NCBI GenBank assembly: GCA_003665825.1
Contig: QPFY01000003.1
Span: forward strand, 930,001-994,000
Direction: 5' to 3'
Source: Microbotryum silenes-acaulis
Lineage: Eukaryota; Basidiomycota; Microbotryomycetes; Microbotryales; Microbotryaceae
DNA: 64,000 bases
In this document: positions 1 to 11,756 of the stretch, piece after piece
Layout of the letters: each line of letters begins with the position of its first letter
Numbering within the stretch: the first letter of the stretch is position 1
Translations under genes and position numbers: made by a program
Notes under the pieces: model-generated
Database searches by the model: none
Told to the model about the DNA's origin: nothing
What the model saw: the letters and a program-made list of their open reading frames with translations, nothing else

Positions 1-462
1 CATACCGATCTCAACTTTTTGACCATCCACGGGAGGAGTCGGTACCCGGGCCTACACATCTGGGCCCGCAACTCGGGCCAAAGGATCGAAGTCAAGTTGC
101 CTCCCGGGCATCTGCTCGTCCAAGCGGCGAAACAACTCGAGCATGTTACGGGGGGTTTGATTTTGGCGGGGTATCATGAGGTGGCGTGTACGAAACGGAC
201 CTTGGAAGCAATTGAGACGAGGAAAAGATCGGCACCGGAAAGGCCATTGATTAGAATCTCGTCGACGTTCTTTCATCATCTTTCGTCGGATTATCAGATG
301 AAGCCCAGGGAATTGACGCGTAGGATGAAGTTGGAGCCAGAGTGGATCGAAGCTCAGCGAGCGTCGCAGATATCTCTGCCGCCTGTTGAATACGAGGAGG
401 GGCAGAAAGTTGAGATATTAGTCGAGAACGAGTTGAGGCATATCGCTTTGAAGAAGGATTGA
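1..462 (+). CDS. 2OG-Fe(II) oxygenase-like protein, C-terminal part
   Basis: The gene enters from the left edge and is open from base 1 to a TGA at 460-462 (153 codons visible). The first codons read H-T-D, followed by the N-F-L-T-I-H context typical of the H-x-D iron-binding motif. A second histidine lies in A-G-Y-H-E-V at about codon 59. The stretch P-G-L-H-I-W, L-L-V-Q-A and R-I-S-S-T-F-F matches the isopenicillin N synthase/clavaminate synthase-like 2-oxoglutarate oxygenase fold common in fungi. Family membership is a confident call from this order of motifs; the substrate cannot be predicted. The N-terminal half and start lie outside the window. The gene converges on adenylosuccinate lyase, leaving only about 165 bp between the two stops. 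Confidence 0.75.
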   Translation, partial: HTDLNFLTIHGRSRYPGLHIWARNSGQRIEVKLPPGHLLVQAAKQLEHVTGGLILAGYHEVACTKRTLEAIETRKRSAPERPLIRISSTFFHHLSSDYQMKPRELTRRMKLEPEWIEAQRASQISLPPVEYEEGQKVEILVENELRHIALKKD

Positions 463-626
463 TCGCGTGTCGTTAGCTTGGTACTGTGTTGTAACATCAG
501 CTCATTCAATAGCCCGGTCCAGATGTTTTGGAAGGACTTCAACCCGGCCTTCGATCGATGACTGATAAATGTTCTATAGCATTGATGATGGCCCCATGAG
601 AGTTCCGGTCCTACGACCCAACAGTT

Positions 627-2639
627 CTACACAGACAACTCGGCCGAGACGCTCGACTTGAGCGCCTCAGTGAAAGGTGCCAAAGCCGGCTCGACATGAT
701 TCTTCAAGAATCGATCGACCTGTTGTGGTGCCCTTCCGACGAACGTCGCAGGATCCATAAGCGTATCCAATTCTTCCCAAACGGGTTCAAAGAACTTGTT
801 CGCTCGAACTCGTTCGATCAAGTCGTTCTCGCCACCTTGTTGCTTGACGACGGCTCCGGCTTCGTGCGAGAGAACTCGAATTTGCTCGTGGCATTCTTGT
901 CGGTCGCCGCCCTTCTTGACGATCGCCATGATGATGTTCTCGGTCGCCATGAAAGGCAACTCTTGTCGCACGCGACGGGCGACGATGGCGGGGTAGACTA
1001 CGAGTCCTTCGGAAATCTGTAAAATTGTACCCGATAATCAGTCTTGTGTGAAATCATTCAGCTTTGCTTCAGGTTGACGTACGTTTTGGAGAGTCGTCAG
1101 GATGATGTCGGCGGTGAGGAAAGCCTCGGGGATGGTGACACGACGGTTGGCCGAGTCGTCGAGGGTGCGCTCGAACCATTGCACACTCGCTGTCATGAGC
1201 GTGTTCTGGTGGATGACCATCAAATGACGGGCGAGCGAGCATACACGCTCGCTGCGCATCGGGTTGCGCTTGTACGCCATCGCCGACGAACCGATCTGGT
1301 CCTTCTCGAAGGGCTCTTCGACCTCCTTGAGGTTGGCGAGCAGACGGATGTCGGTAGCGATCTTGTGTGCGGTCGCACCAAAGGAAGCGAGGGGAGCAAG
1401 AACGTCGATGTCGACTTTTCGCGAATAAGTCTGGCCTGTGACGGGGTATGCGGTCCCGAAGCCGGACAGCTTTGTGACGAGCGCGTCCAGTTCTTCGACC
1501 TAAGCAACGAGTAGAAGAAGGACGATGAGCACCGGTATCGCTAATAAGGTCACACTCAATTGTCACAAAAAAATCTCACCTTGTCGTGATCGCCGTTGAA
1601 GAGGGCGAGGAAAGAAGCTTGTGTACCGGTGGTACCCTTGACGCCTCGGAAGCCAATGTCGTCTCGTGCGCGTTGAATGTTCCTCAAGTCCCAAAGAAGC
1701 TCCTGTTTGAGCTCATGGATATAAGTACGGGCTCAGAACCATTTGAATGGATGCAATGCAACCGACCTGGATCCATAATGTGGCTCGCTTGCCCACGGTA
1801 GTCAACTGAGCGGGTTGGAAGTGAGTCCATCCGAGCGTGGCCGTGTTCTTCTGCTCCTCGGCGAACTTGCTGAGGCGCTGAATGACGACGGCGAGCTTGG
1901 GGAGAATGATGTCGCACGCGTCGCGGAGGAAGATGAGGTCGGCGTTGTCGGTGACGTAGCACGACGTTGCGCCGAGATGGATGATGGGGGCCGCGGTCGG
2001 GCAGTGGAGACCAAAGACATGGACGTGGGCCATGACGTCGTGGCGGCGCTTCTTCTCCTCCACGGCGGCTTCTTGCATCTGAGCCGCATCGAGGTCCTGG
2101 TGGTGGCAAACATACAAGACTCAGCCATAGTTCCCCTCGCCTGAATTGACCAGCCTCTCCTTTCAGGCCGGAGCTGTGAGACCAGCTCCGGGACCAATCT
2201 GTCCCGTGCTGAGCTAGCTTTTGGCTCGAGTTGTCCGTACCAAGTGTGCCTTCATCTCCTCAATAGCCTTGTCGGGGATGTTGAGGCCGAGCTGCTTCTC
2301 GGCTGTGGCGAGAGTGAGCCACAACTTGCGCCAGGTTCCGAAGCGAGTCTTTGCGAAGGCGAGAAGGACGGCGTACGGAGGTAGCTCGTGTCAGTGGGGG
2401 AAGCTTTACGCGCAACAGTTGTATCGTTTGGACTCACGGAAGCTGAGAACAGCTTGGCCATCTCCTTGGAGGCATATCGGCTCGAGAGACTGCTCGTTCG
2501 GGGCGAGCAATCGAGGAGGAGTAAGTCGTGGAACAGGAGGGTCGATGGGCCAGAGACTCGACCAATGATAGGCTGGACAGATACCAAGCTCGGATGACAC
2601 TTACGGAGTCTGGTACGTATCGAGTGCGGGATCAGACAT
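627..2639 (-). CDS. ADE13: Adenylosuccinate lyase, purine biosynthesis
   Basis: Seven exons read 2639-2605, 2489-2438, 2348-2241, 2096-1767, 1702-1580, 1499-1083 and 1016-627. They join in frame to 484 aa, close to the yeast enzyme length. The enzyme removes fumarate from SAICAR and from adenylosuccinate in cytosolic AMP synthesis. Visible family hallmarks are the N-terminal P-L-S-S-R-Y-A-S block, R-H-D-V-M-A-H-V-H, the H-L-G-A-T-S-C-Y-V block, T-H-F-Q-P-A-Q-L, and the fumarate-lyase signature loop [10 protein letters not shown] at about residues 287-296. The C-terminal E-L-P-F-M-A-T-E-N block is also present. Every intron has a GT-AG border, and the small second exon (52 nt) is needed for the conserved N terminus. 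The start is the ATG at 2639. No damage was seen. Confidence 0.96.
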
Positions 2640-3947
2640 GGTGAAGTGTGCGTGAGAAGTGCAAGTGGGGGCAGCAAGGACGAGCCGCGAGCTCTCGGAC
2701 TTGGCGCGTGCTGGCGCGTGCGGTTGCGGAGACTTGCGGACGGAGTAGTGACGGACTTGTGACGGACTTGCGGAATAAAGCGGAGCGGCAGGTAGCTCGC
2801 CACGAGTATGCGATGGGACCCACATTCCATTGTATTTGGAAGTATGATTTGATGTCCGATGAACACTATGTACAGTCGACTTGTAATTCGATCGACTTTC
2901 AAAGTGGGTTTTAACGAAAATCCTGAGGAACCTACTGTCCGGCGCATGGATCGGGGATATATTTCGTCTCTCATGACCAATCGTCTCGGGTATGCATCCT
3001 CTGTCGAGAGATATTCTGCCAGTGCGAGGTGAAGACTGCCTGCAGTGGGTAGACTTGGACCTTCCGCTCATCGTTGATTCGAACGCGGCGGTGAGTCGGC
3101 TGCCAGTTTTGCACCGCTGAACCGAAGACTAACAATGGATGACTCGATAACAGTCGTATTCGTAATGTCCATCGGCAGAAGCGTCAACCTCAAATTTGAA
3201 TTTTTGGAGTTGTGATGGGCGAAAATGCGCTGGAAGAGTGTTGAGAAAGCGAGATGATGATTGCAGTGTGAGACGAAGGAGTCGTCTCCTGTACGTTGGG
3301 GTCACGGCGCAGGCTTCCTGGAGTCAGCGGGCTGAAATTGGCAAGTGGTGAGTAAGGCACTTCCATCCCACGCCGGTACTCATCTTGCACTCACACTTCA
3401 AAGGACTTTATATTGGTTTTGTCTTCTTCAGAGCGGAAAATCGGATAGGCAGGAAAGAAGAAGTGTGCCGTCAAAAAGACAGAATCTGCTGAACCGAAGG
3501 TAACTTGCTGCAGTGCAAACGTGAGCGCTCGTGAGCGCTACGATGCGGAGCTTCTCGCCTTTTTACTATTACTAAGACTCAGAGCGCTCGGGGTGGTCGG
3601 AGTTGCGGCGTCTAGAGCCAGAAAGTAGATGATCGCAAAAGTTCATTGTTCTCGATGGAGGCGGTTTCAATGGAAGCGTCCTCGATGGAAGCGATCTCAA
3701 TGGAAGCACAAGCCTCCAGTATCCGAATGCTTACCAAAATGATAGATCGCAGCCAACCGTATGTTACGGAAGCCAAGAGGAAGCTGCTCGGGATGCGCGA
3801 AGTGTATGACAAGCTAAGAGAACAGAACATGCAAGAGTAAACGACAAAGAACGACCCACCGCATACAACAAAAAACCAAGCTATGATACGCGTTCCCTCC
3901 ATCCCCATCAACATCATCAACAACAACAATCCGATATCCCTCAGCAA
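2640..3947. other. Intergenic region upstream of ADE13, possible small exons
   Basis: This 1.3 kb interval lies between the ADE13 start and the ATG15 stop. No known gene was found. On the plus strand an ATG at 2992 opens 33 codons to 3090 and is followed by a good gtgagt donor. A ctaac branch site and an aacag acceptor follow near 3150, but the next exon stops after three codons, giving a 36-residue product. A second plus-strand open stretch runs from 3616 to a TAA at 3838-3840. It covers the SMEA-repeat minisatellite and a lysine/arginine-rich helical tail. These may be exons of a small unrecognised gene, or chance. ADE13 promoter elements should lie close to 2640. Confidence 0.35.
3651..3710 (+). 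repeat. 15-bp minisatellite, four units
   Basis: Four consecutive 15-bp units share the core tcratggargcg, with purine variation at a few positions. Because the period is divisible by three, the plus strand encodes repeated S-M-E-A peptides within an open stretch ending at 3840. The minus strand encodes repeated A-S-I-E in another open frame. This explains the internally repetitive predicted peptides here without implying a conserved protein. Confidence 0.8.
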
Positions 3948-5924
3948 TTAATTGAATTCCCACTTGAAGCAATCAACGCATTCACCATCGTCCTCCCTGA
4001 TCGCATCAGGAACTCCCCGACCAAAATGCTGTCCATCATCCGGTTTCTCCGGTGGGAGCTGATCGCACTCGTCCCGATCCTTATCATGGCTCTTCCCACC
4101 TCCACCAGGTAAAGGCCACCAACCCCACGACCAGACCGACTGGCGTCTCGCCCCTACACTCTCTTCCTTATCCCCCTTATCCCCATCCTTATTCTCACAT
4201 CTCTCCTTCCTCTTCCTCTCCTCTTCCTCATTCTTGCGTTGTTCCTCCGTCACACCCCAATCGGGAATCAACACCTTCTCAATGACGGGTTTGATCGAGT
4301 GCGTGCGTATATCGACACTCCATCCCAATCGACCGACGGTGTCGTACACGATGCTTTCGCCCGTATGGCACCGCGATTCGAGGGCGAAACCGGCAACGCC
4401 GCATGTCGAGAGTGAACCGGTGCATACACCCATCGGGATGGGATCGGCGGTATGGTAGACGTGTGTTGTGATCTCCTTCGTGGCGTCGGCGTTTCGTAGA
4501 CCCGACTTGGGCGGAGGAATTGGCAGGTGTAGACGGCGAGCGGGCAAAAAGTCCCCCGGCGCCTCGAACGAGACCGAAGGGACTGCATAGGTCCTCGAGA
4601 GCATCGCTGCCAGTGATCCACCGAGAGAGTGTCCGGTCAACCAGATCTGAGCGTGGGGATAGATCGCTGAAATATTGTTGAAAAGGTCCTGAGCACGTGA
4701 GCATGGAGCGGATCAGTATCTTGGCACCCATCGAAGCAGACCACCAAAGAAAGTACTTACAGTGGCGACAGGGTAGTATGCACTTTTGGTCATGACAGCA
4801 TGTTCGAGGCAGTCCTGTTGGCAGGTGTAAGTGCCGTTGTAGCAATCGCACACCGTCGACCACGACCAATCGACGCGCGCGCAGCAGCACGAGAATAGGA
4901 GATTGTCCTGCAAAGGTGGGGTAGTAACAGGACCTCGTCAGATCACGCTCTCAAGCAGCCAATGATAAGATCCAAACACACGTTGATCTTGTCATTCTTA
5001 GACGTGCTCCCCCCTCCGCCGATGAAAGCCGCCGATGTCCCCTGCAGATCGTGAGCGTGAGAATCGAGTCAGTTATACGCGTTCCGAGTTCGATGTATGC
5101 GAGCGAATGGGCATACCTTGAGAGCGACAACGACGGTCGTGTTGGTTGGGTTCGCAAACACGTGTCCTCTCAAGCCGTCCTCGAGCCATCCAAAAGAATC
5201 GGTCTGCCCGGAAAGATGCCTCGTCAGCCACCGGCTCGGGCTCGGATCGCCGAAGATTGAGCTTGGCCATGGATGGCGGCGGAGCGCTTAGCCCTCTCTC
5301 GGCTGCATCGCCCATACTCACTATATTCCACTTCTTGGTCAGATTCCACCAATTGGACGAATCAAAGGGCACATAGGCATTGTTCGCCATCTTGGCGAGC
5401 GACTGCAGCGTCCGTACGCTACTCGTGTTAGGCGCCTTGATCTCGACCTCGTCCCAACCCAATGTATCCGCCAACAACTGCGTCTCGTACTCCTCCTTCG
5501 TCGCTAGAACGGCCATCGCTCGTCTTCGCTTGGCGTTGTACTGCGCCCATCGAGAAGCTTCGAAAGCGGCCTGAGAATTGGCGCGCCATGTGGTGGTCGT
5601 GAGCGCTTCGACGGGGTGCGTCGTTTCGATCCCGCCGAGACCGAGAGCCGTGAGATCCGCACCGTCGTAGTCGAGTCGCAGGACAGGGGCGGATCGGTTC
5701 CTGATCGAGATGTGCAGTGCTTGTCGGAGGGAGAACGAGTCCGAGTACGCAGGGTAGGGCTCCTGATCGTGGGCGTGGGCGTGCGCTGATCGAACCGAAT
5801 CGTCATCGGCCGGCGGCGATGGGGACGGAGTGCTCCAAGTCCATTGCCGCTGTGGGATGCACGTCACGGCCGTTGTGCATAAGATCGTCGCAAGGACGAG
5901 GACGAGTACTCGATCATGCAGCAT
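3948..5924 (-). CDS. ATG15: Autophagy-related lipase Atg15
   Basis: Five exons (5924-5322, 5203-5117, 5041-4982, 4907-4761, 4688-3948) all join at phase 0 and give 545 aa. The start is the ATG at 5924, followed at once by a hydrophobic signal-anchor (residues about 4-21), as in the family. Atg15 is a membrane-anchored phospholipase that reaches the vacuole through the multivesicular body route and breaks down autophagic bodies. The class-3 lipase nucleophile elbow G-H-S-L-G-G is at residues 318-323 (Ser320). The cysteine-rich segment before it (D-N-L-L-F-S-C-C-C), the H-T-A-D-P-I block and the closing E-C-V-D-C motif all match Atg15. The region between the lipase fold and that closing motif is an unusual Lys/Glu/Asp-rich insertion. 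The neighbouring SIN3 gene ends 384 bp upstream on the same strand. Confidence 0.94.
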
Positions 5925-6308
5925 CGTTGTAAGCTGGAGTAATTGTGGTCGTTGCACGTTCGCCGAAGTGGCGGGGATGCCGATGGTAAGCCCCAGTGCT
6001 GGATGCTTCTGTGGTGGTGGCGAGACAAGGAGACAAGCGAGGTGCTGCCTGCGCGACTGGTCGCCCTGGCGGTCCCGTGACTCGCCAAGTTCCTCGCTTG
6101 GCCGGGGACGGGCTCGGAGAGCCCCGGCTGCCTCGGCTGCCTCGGCCGTCTCGAGGCACGTGCGCCGCGCCGATGAATATCGCTGATGATCGCACCTCAG
6201 CTGACGCTTTGAAAGAGTTCGAAGGCATCACACAAACGGGTTACAATATTAAACCCCAGTGTGGGAAAAAGATACACAACAAGAAGCCCTAACTCAACAG
6301 CCATCCGT
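5925..6308. other. ATG15 promoter and SIN3 3' region
   Basis: There are 384 bp between the SIN3 stop and the ATG15 start. No coding sequence was supported on either strand. The left half is expected to hold the ATG15 promoter and 5' UTR, and the right half the SIN3 polyadenylation region. A short repeated stretch of ccccggctgcctcgg-like sequence near 6120-6150 is the only local structure noticed. Confidence 0.6.
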
Positions 6309-9300
6309 TCACTCCTCCATCGCCGTTCCCTGAGGCTGCACGGCCGGTTCTCCAGACGATTCAGCCGCAGGGGCCCTTTTCGCATGTTTCGCCTCCAACC
6401 ATCGTTCGAACCTGGCCACCCTTCGTTTCTGCAGTGACAGAGTCCCCTCGTCGACCGTCTCTGATGTCGAACCCTCCGCGACCTGTCCCTCCATCGCATC
6501 TCCGTTTGTCTCGCCCATCCCATTCGGGGTAGCAGCAGCGACAGCAGGCGGCGGTGTTGGCGCCCTCGTAACAGGTCTCTTGCGGTAAAGATAATCCTCC
6601 GTCCCGGCAACGAATTTGAGTTGGTAGTTGCCCGCAACGATTTTGGCCTCCAGCCCGGGCAAGAGGTCGAATTCTTGTGGATCCTCGGAAGCCGAGAGCA
6701 TGCGGTTGCGTTTCAACAAGGGGGCCTTGACTTTGGCGCCAACCCCTTCGGTCGCAGAGGTGAGGGGGTACGAAGCGATCCAGGAACGGTGCACTTGGTA
6801 TTCGAGCGAGTCGTCCGAATCGTCCAGGGTCAGGTCTTCGCGACCGAGCAACTGGATCGTCAGCGCTTGCGACTCGGGGATCTGAGCGGCATGGGCAACA
6901 TATGGTTCAGCTACGAGCATCTCGGAGCAACCTTTTTCCTTGCCTGCACTCACCCATTCTATCCGGTACAAGTTGTCATCACTACCAATGATCGCCTCGG
7001 CCTCATTTCTGTACGCAATCATCTGCCTCGCAGTCGAACACGGGCCAGCGCGATCCTTCTCGAGCAAAGCTGTCAGATCCTGCGACTTGGCATCGCTGTT
7101 CGCGACGTGGACATGCTTGATCACGCCGCCGATGAGCTTGTCGAGCGTATAAAGAGGGTAAGCCTTGATGCTCGCCATGAACCTCAGTTGTTCTTCGTAC
7201 GTCTGCTGATCGATATCGCCTTCGAAGAGCTTCTCAGCGAGGTCGAGGAGGTGGTCGTAGTAGTGTTCCGCGGGATTGGGCCCTTCGTCGATGATCGGCA
7301 TCGGATGGGCGAGACCTAGATCGACGGCGAGAGGGTTCAATCGGAAGGCCTGCTCCTTCTTGCTCAGCTCGTTCGCCAGCTGCTTGAACGCCAACAGGCG
7401 GTGGTAGACGGTCTGGTACGATCAAATGAGGTGGAGAAGTCAGCCCCAAGGATAGCGTATTATTTAGCTGCTAACTATAGGAGAACTCACGTGAAGCATA
7501 CGAATCAGACAATAGAAGCACGCATTGGCGAAGAAATTGTACCTCCTCGGCGAAGAAGGTGCCTCGGCCTCTGCATCCGCCTCCGATTCACTCGAAAGCT
7601 GAATCCACTTCTGTTCCCCCAACGTCCCAGGAGGCAACGAACCCAATAAATCATCGAACCCATTCGGCGAACCAGCTCTCGATCCGGCCTTTTGTCGCGA
7701 AGAGCTCGCGACATGTTTGAGTAGCCTCTTGCGAAGATCGGCGGCTCCACCTTTTTTGTTGACGCCGTTGCGCTTGTTCAAAGATGAACCTGACGAGGCA
7801 TCCTTGTCGTTCTCGCCATCGGCTTCAGACTCGATATCGTCGTCGTCCCCAGGCGCATCTTGGCTCTCGTCCTGAGGTGCGAGATTCGCATCCATCTCGG
7901 CTTGAGGGATGTCGAACAAGAGCGGGATAAAGAGTCGCACAAATGCTTCGAGACGAGCCCGTTCGGGCACGCTGTACCCACTCTGTTCTCGATCGAGGTA
8001 CGAGAACGTCAATTTGATAACGTCAAAAAGCACATCCCTATCCGTCATCCCAAAGACGAATTGGTGCAAAGGCCTCAGCACGACGTCGCTATCGAGATCG
8101 GTTCTCTTTTGTGTTCGGTCCCTTCGGAGTGCTTCGACCTCGTTCGTCAACGCTTTCGAAGTCATCGTCGCCTTCTTGTCCAGAGCCTTGAACAAGATAC
8201 CCTGGTGATCCAAAGCTCGATAGTAATTTTTGAGATCGACCTCCCTCCAAACGCGATTCCACTCCCTTTCTGCCCGCTTCCATTCCTCATCCTTTTGCTT
8301 CAACCGAGCCAACACCAACGGCACGGTCTGTGCAGGGTTCTCGCACAACGAATGCACAATCTCGTGCCAATGCTCCTTACCCCAAATTTTGCGGATGATG
8401 CGTTCATACACACTCGGAGCCGTTCCTCCCAATCCATCAAGTCGGAAAGCATTACGTTCCTCCGAGGTCATGCGCGCGATCCTCGCGGCGATAGGTTCGA
8501 AATGAGCGATCGTGCGTAGGTTCGACTCGATATGCCACGAGTACCAATGGCGTTCCTGTTCAGCGTAGTACATTGTTTCCTCGTAAGGGTTCTTTCGATG
8601 CGCGTTCGATCCTTCGGATTGCGACGTCGCCCAAGCGACCCATTCATCGTTCAGCACGGACCATTCGAGCGGGCCTCGTCCGGAGCAGGCGAGGTCGATC
8701 TCGGATTCGGGTAAGCGACGGTACGAGGGGCCATACTCGATCGTCTCCCTCAGGTCGACAGGAGGACGCTTCCATGCCGGCTCGTTGTCAATGATCCAAT
8801 CTTCGCCTTCGATTCGACCATCACTGACGGGATTCCAGCCGCACAGCTCCTTGAATTGAGCGAACAACTCGTCACTGGTCCCGATAAAAATGAGCGCCTT
8901 CTCGAGCAAAGTTTTGGTGTCGATTATCTCCTGCGTGAACAGGTTCAACAGCTTGAGGAAATCGGTGTAGGAAGTGCGGTCGTCGATGTGCTTCTTGACG
9001 CGGTCAAAGAAGGAAAACTCGTCGGCTTGAACGAGTTGTGGCGTACGATGGCCGGCGAGGTAGGCTTCGTAGGCCGAACGCGATCGAACCGCACCGGGGA
9101 AGTTTGCCGGGGGCGCACCATAAGGTTGAGGGTGGTACATGGGTGGACCTTGCAGAGGCTCACCGACGGGCGGTGCGGCCTGACTCTGACTCGTCATCGC
9201 GGATGATCGTTCGACGCGATCATTTTTGGGAGGAGGAGGAGCCGCAGTAACGGGTGGCGAATCGAAATGATGCGTCTTCGTACGCTTGCCTTTGGTCTTT

Positions 9301-11358
9301 TCTCCCGAACCGGTGGCCGCACGCTTCTTCTTCTCCTCGGCAAAAGCCCCCTTCTTCGATCCAAGTCCGGATCGGCCGTCCTCGCGCGACGAGCCGGCAT
9401 CTGCTGATCGCTGCTGTGACCCGTCTTTGCTCTTTTTGGAAGTGGGTTGCGCCACAGGTGGAGCGGCCGGTCCTCCAGGTGCGACTGCAGCGTTGCCAGC
9501 TTCGCTCGTGTCGGGGAGAAATGCCTTGAACTCGTCCAAGAGGTCCGGAGCGGTGTGGAACAAGGCCGTGACTTGGGTGTACACCTGTTGAAGGCATGGG
9601 GTAATATTAGCTTCCGCACACCGTAGCCAGTTACGAATTGTATCTCACCTCTTGAATCGGTTTCATCTCTTTTTGGTAGGTTTGCAAAATCTCCAAGAAC
9701 GTCTTATACGTATCGGGATCTTTGGTAAATCGGTTCTTGATCTTGTTGACGTAGTTGATGGCGTGATTGAATTCGAGTTGTGGTTGGGCACCCGCTCCTG
9801 GTACCGCAGTAGGTGCTTGAGCCGCTGGTGCCGGTTGAGCAAGGGGCCCGGCAGAGGGCGGGGGAGGTTGAGCCGAGCTCATCGCCGAGTCGCCATTCGC
9901 ATCGACAGCTTTGCCTTTGGAGTAGTCGTCGTCTCGCTTCGATTGACGTCCCGATGGAGCGTTTTGGGCAGGCCGGACGGATTTGGGAGCAGTCGGAGGG
10001 GGCTGCTGCTGCTGTTGCGCCTGCCACGAGCCGCTGCTCCCGGCCTGAGCATTCGCAGACTTGCCGCCGTTGAAGGGCGGAATCGGGGCCGGGGGCGAGA
10101 TGATGCGTGAGTTTGAATTACCCGGGTTGAGCGTCGAAGTCGAAGTCGAAGCCGAGGGCTTGTTGGAGGTCGCCAACGACGTGGACGCTGCCGAGGGTGC
10201 GGCCAGTGCCGCGGCGGATACGTGTGGAGTCGCGTCGATCGCGGAGGCGAGCTTGCCGACGGTTAAGGGTGAAGCCGATCCATTGCCTTGGGGGGTCGCT
10301 GCCCCACCAGCATTGACAAACTCTCGGGCCTCGATACCAGCAACGTCCTGGGTCCTGGTGGTGGTGCCCTGGGGTGTGGTGACGGTGATGGTGTTGCTCG
10401 CTCCGCCGGCGTCGTTGCCGGCGCCCGAGACGATGCACTCGATGCGATAGCCGGGGGGAAGGAAGGTGTTGAAGCCCTGAATGAGCGAGGGGTGGCCGCG
10501 GAAGAGAGTGGATACGCGGTCTATGACGCCCGGTGTGTCGATCGCCTGGGTCTTGAACTCCTTCATGATGGTGAGGAATTGGTCGTAGACGGTGTACTCG
10601 GCCGAGAACTGCTGCTTGACGCGGTCGAGGTAGGCCAGCGCATCTCGGACACTGTGCAACTCGGGGGGACTGAGGGGGTCAGTCCTCAAGTGGCATTATT
10701 AGTTGGAGCCTGAAGCGTGCTGCACTGACTTGAGCGGCCTAAAGGCGGTGGAGTTGGGACCGGCAGCCGCGTTGGGCGTGGCCGCTCCACTTGAGGTCGA
10801 GTTGGGTGCGACGGCGACGGGCGAGCTCTGGCGGGATGGGTTCGCCGATGACAAGGCCGTGGTGCGGGCGCCGACGGTACGAGCGATAGCTGGAGATGGG
10901 TTCGTTGACGGATGAGGATGGGCTGGTGTAGGTGCTGGTGCCGTGTTCGAGCTCGAGGTCGAGGCGCTGGCATTCGCTGACATGCTGCCCACAGGCGCAG
11001 GAGCACTCCCCGCCTGTTTAGGTGCTGGTGCAGGTGCAGGTGCAGATGGCCTGACAGGAGGATGGGGGGTCGAGCGCAAAGTAGCAGTCGGTGGTGCTGG
11101 TGCTAGTATGGGTGCAGATGTCACTGCACCTCCTGATGTGCCGACGGCAGCGGAAGGGGCGGCGGTAGTAGTAGCAGCAGCGGCGGCAGGAGCAGCGCCA
11201 GGAGCAGCGCTAGTCGAAGTCGAGCTTGTCGAACTGGAGTTGGGTGCTGGGGCAGGTGCGGGGGCGAGGGCAGATGCGAGTGCAGAGGCCGGTGCAGCCG
11301 ATGATGCCGATGATGGGGGCGGCTGGGCAGCTGCAGCATTCGACGGTGGTGCCGACAT
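6309..11358 (-). CDS. SIN3: Transcriptional co-repressor Sin3
   Basis: Sin3 is the scaffold of Rpd3-type histone deacetylase complexes in the nucleus. Exons 11358-10730, 10684-9649, 9584-7491, 7412-6954 and 6881-6309 sum to 1,596 aa. Three paired amphipathic helix domains are visible: PAH1 near residues 214-290, PAH2 near 508-585 (split by the second intron) and PAH3 near 748-815. The HDAC-interaction domain follows ([16 protein letters not shown]), then the Sin3 C-terminal domain (Y-N-F-F-A-N, I-R-M-L). The N terminus is a long Ala/Pro/Ser/Thr low-complexity tract. The 72-nt intron at 6953-6882 is in frame and could be missed by simple ORF calling; removing it joins Y-R-I-E-W to I-P-E as in relatives. 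The gene is divergent from the myosin gene. Confidence 0.95.
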
Positions 11359-11756
11359 GGCGCGGGAAGGTGGTGTGGTGAAAGGATGGCGCGGCTGAAT
11401 CTGACTCGACCACACACAGCCGATCGAGCGCCCAGTTAGCTCCAGCTAGCTCCAATTAAAGTCCAGTTAGTTTGAGCCACAGGTCGCGCCTTGAACAGCC
11501 TTGAGCCGTGAGCGCGTGCGCGCGCGTGCCGTCCGTCTGAGCCGGGGCTGAGACTGGGGCTGTGTGCTCTGCAGCAGTGGCTGATTGCGCGCGGCGTGTC
11601 CAGCTCGAGCCCACGTCAGCCCGAGCTAGCCCGAGCGCGCTCGAGCGCGTCAATAAATGTGAGTCGAATCGACCGGCGGATCGACAGAGTGTTCGTTTCC
11701 TTTGTCACGCTTTTCCCCCCCACACCACCGACGACCCCGATTCTATTCGGCCCATC
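11359..11756. promoter_or_regulatory. Divergent promoter of SIN3 and myosin-I
   Basis: The two start codons are 398 bp apart and transcribed outward, so both promoters must lie here. The sequence has repeated agctag-type elements near 11430-11460 and again near 11600-11645. There is an alternating cgcg stretch near 11510-11525 and a CT-rich run just before the myosin ATG. No specific factor site could be assigned. Confidence 0.6.

Noticed and set aside
3190..3390. Minus-strand 66-codon frame with Ser/Pro/Ile content
   Set aside because: Its apparent start is not ATG, it overlaps plus-strand splice-like signals and it shows no family resemblance.
10943..11398. Plus-strand Ala/Val/Gly-rich open frame
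   Set aside because: It is the complement of the SIN3 Ala/Pro low-complexity N terminus. Low-complexity shadows stay open by composition alone.
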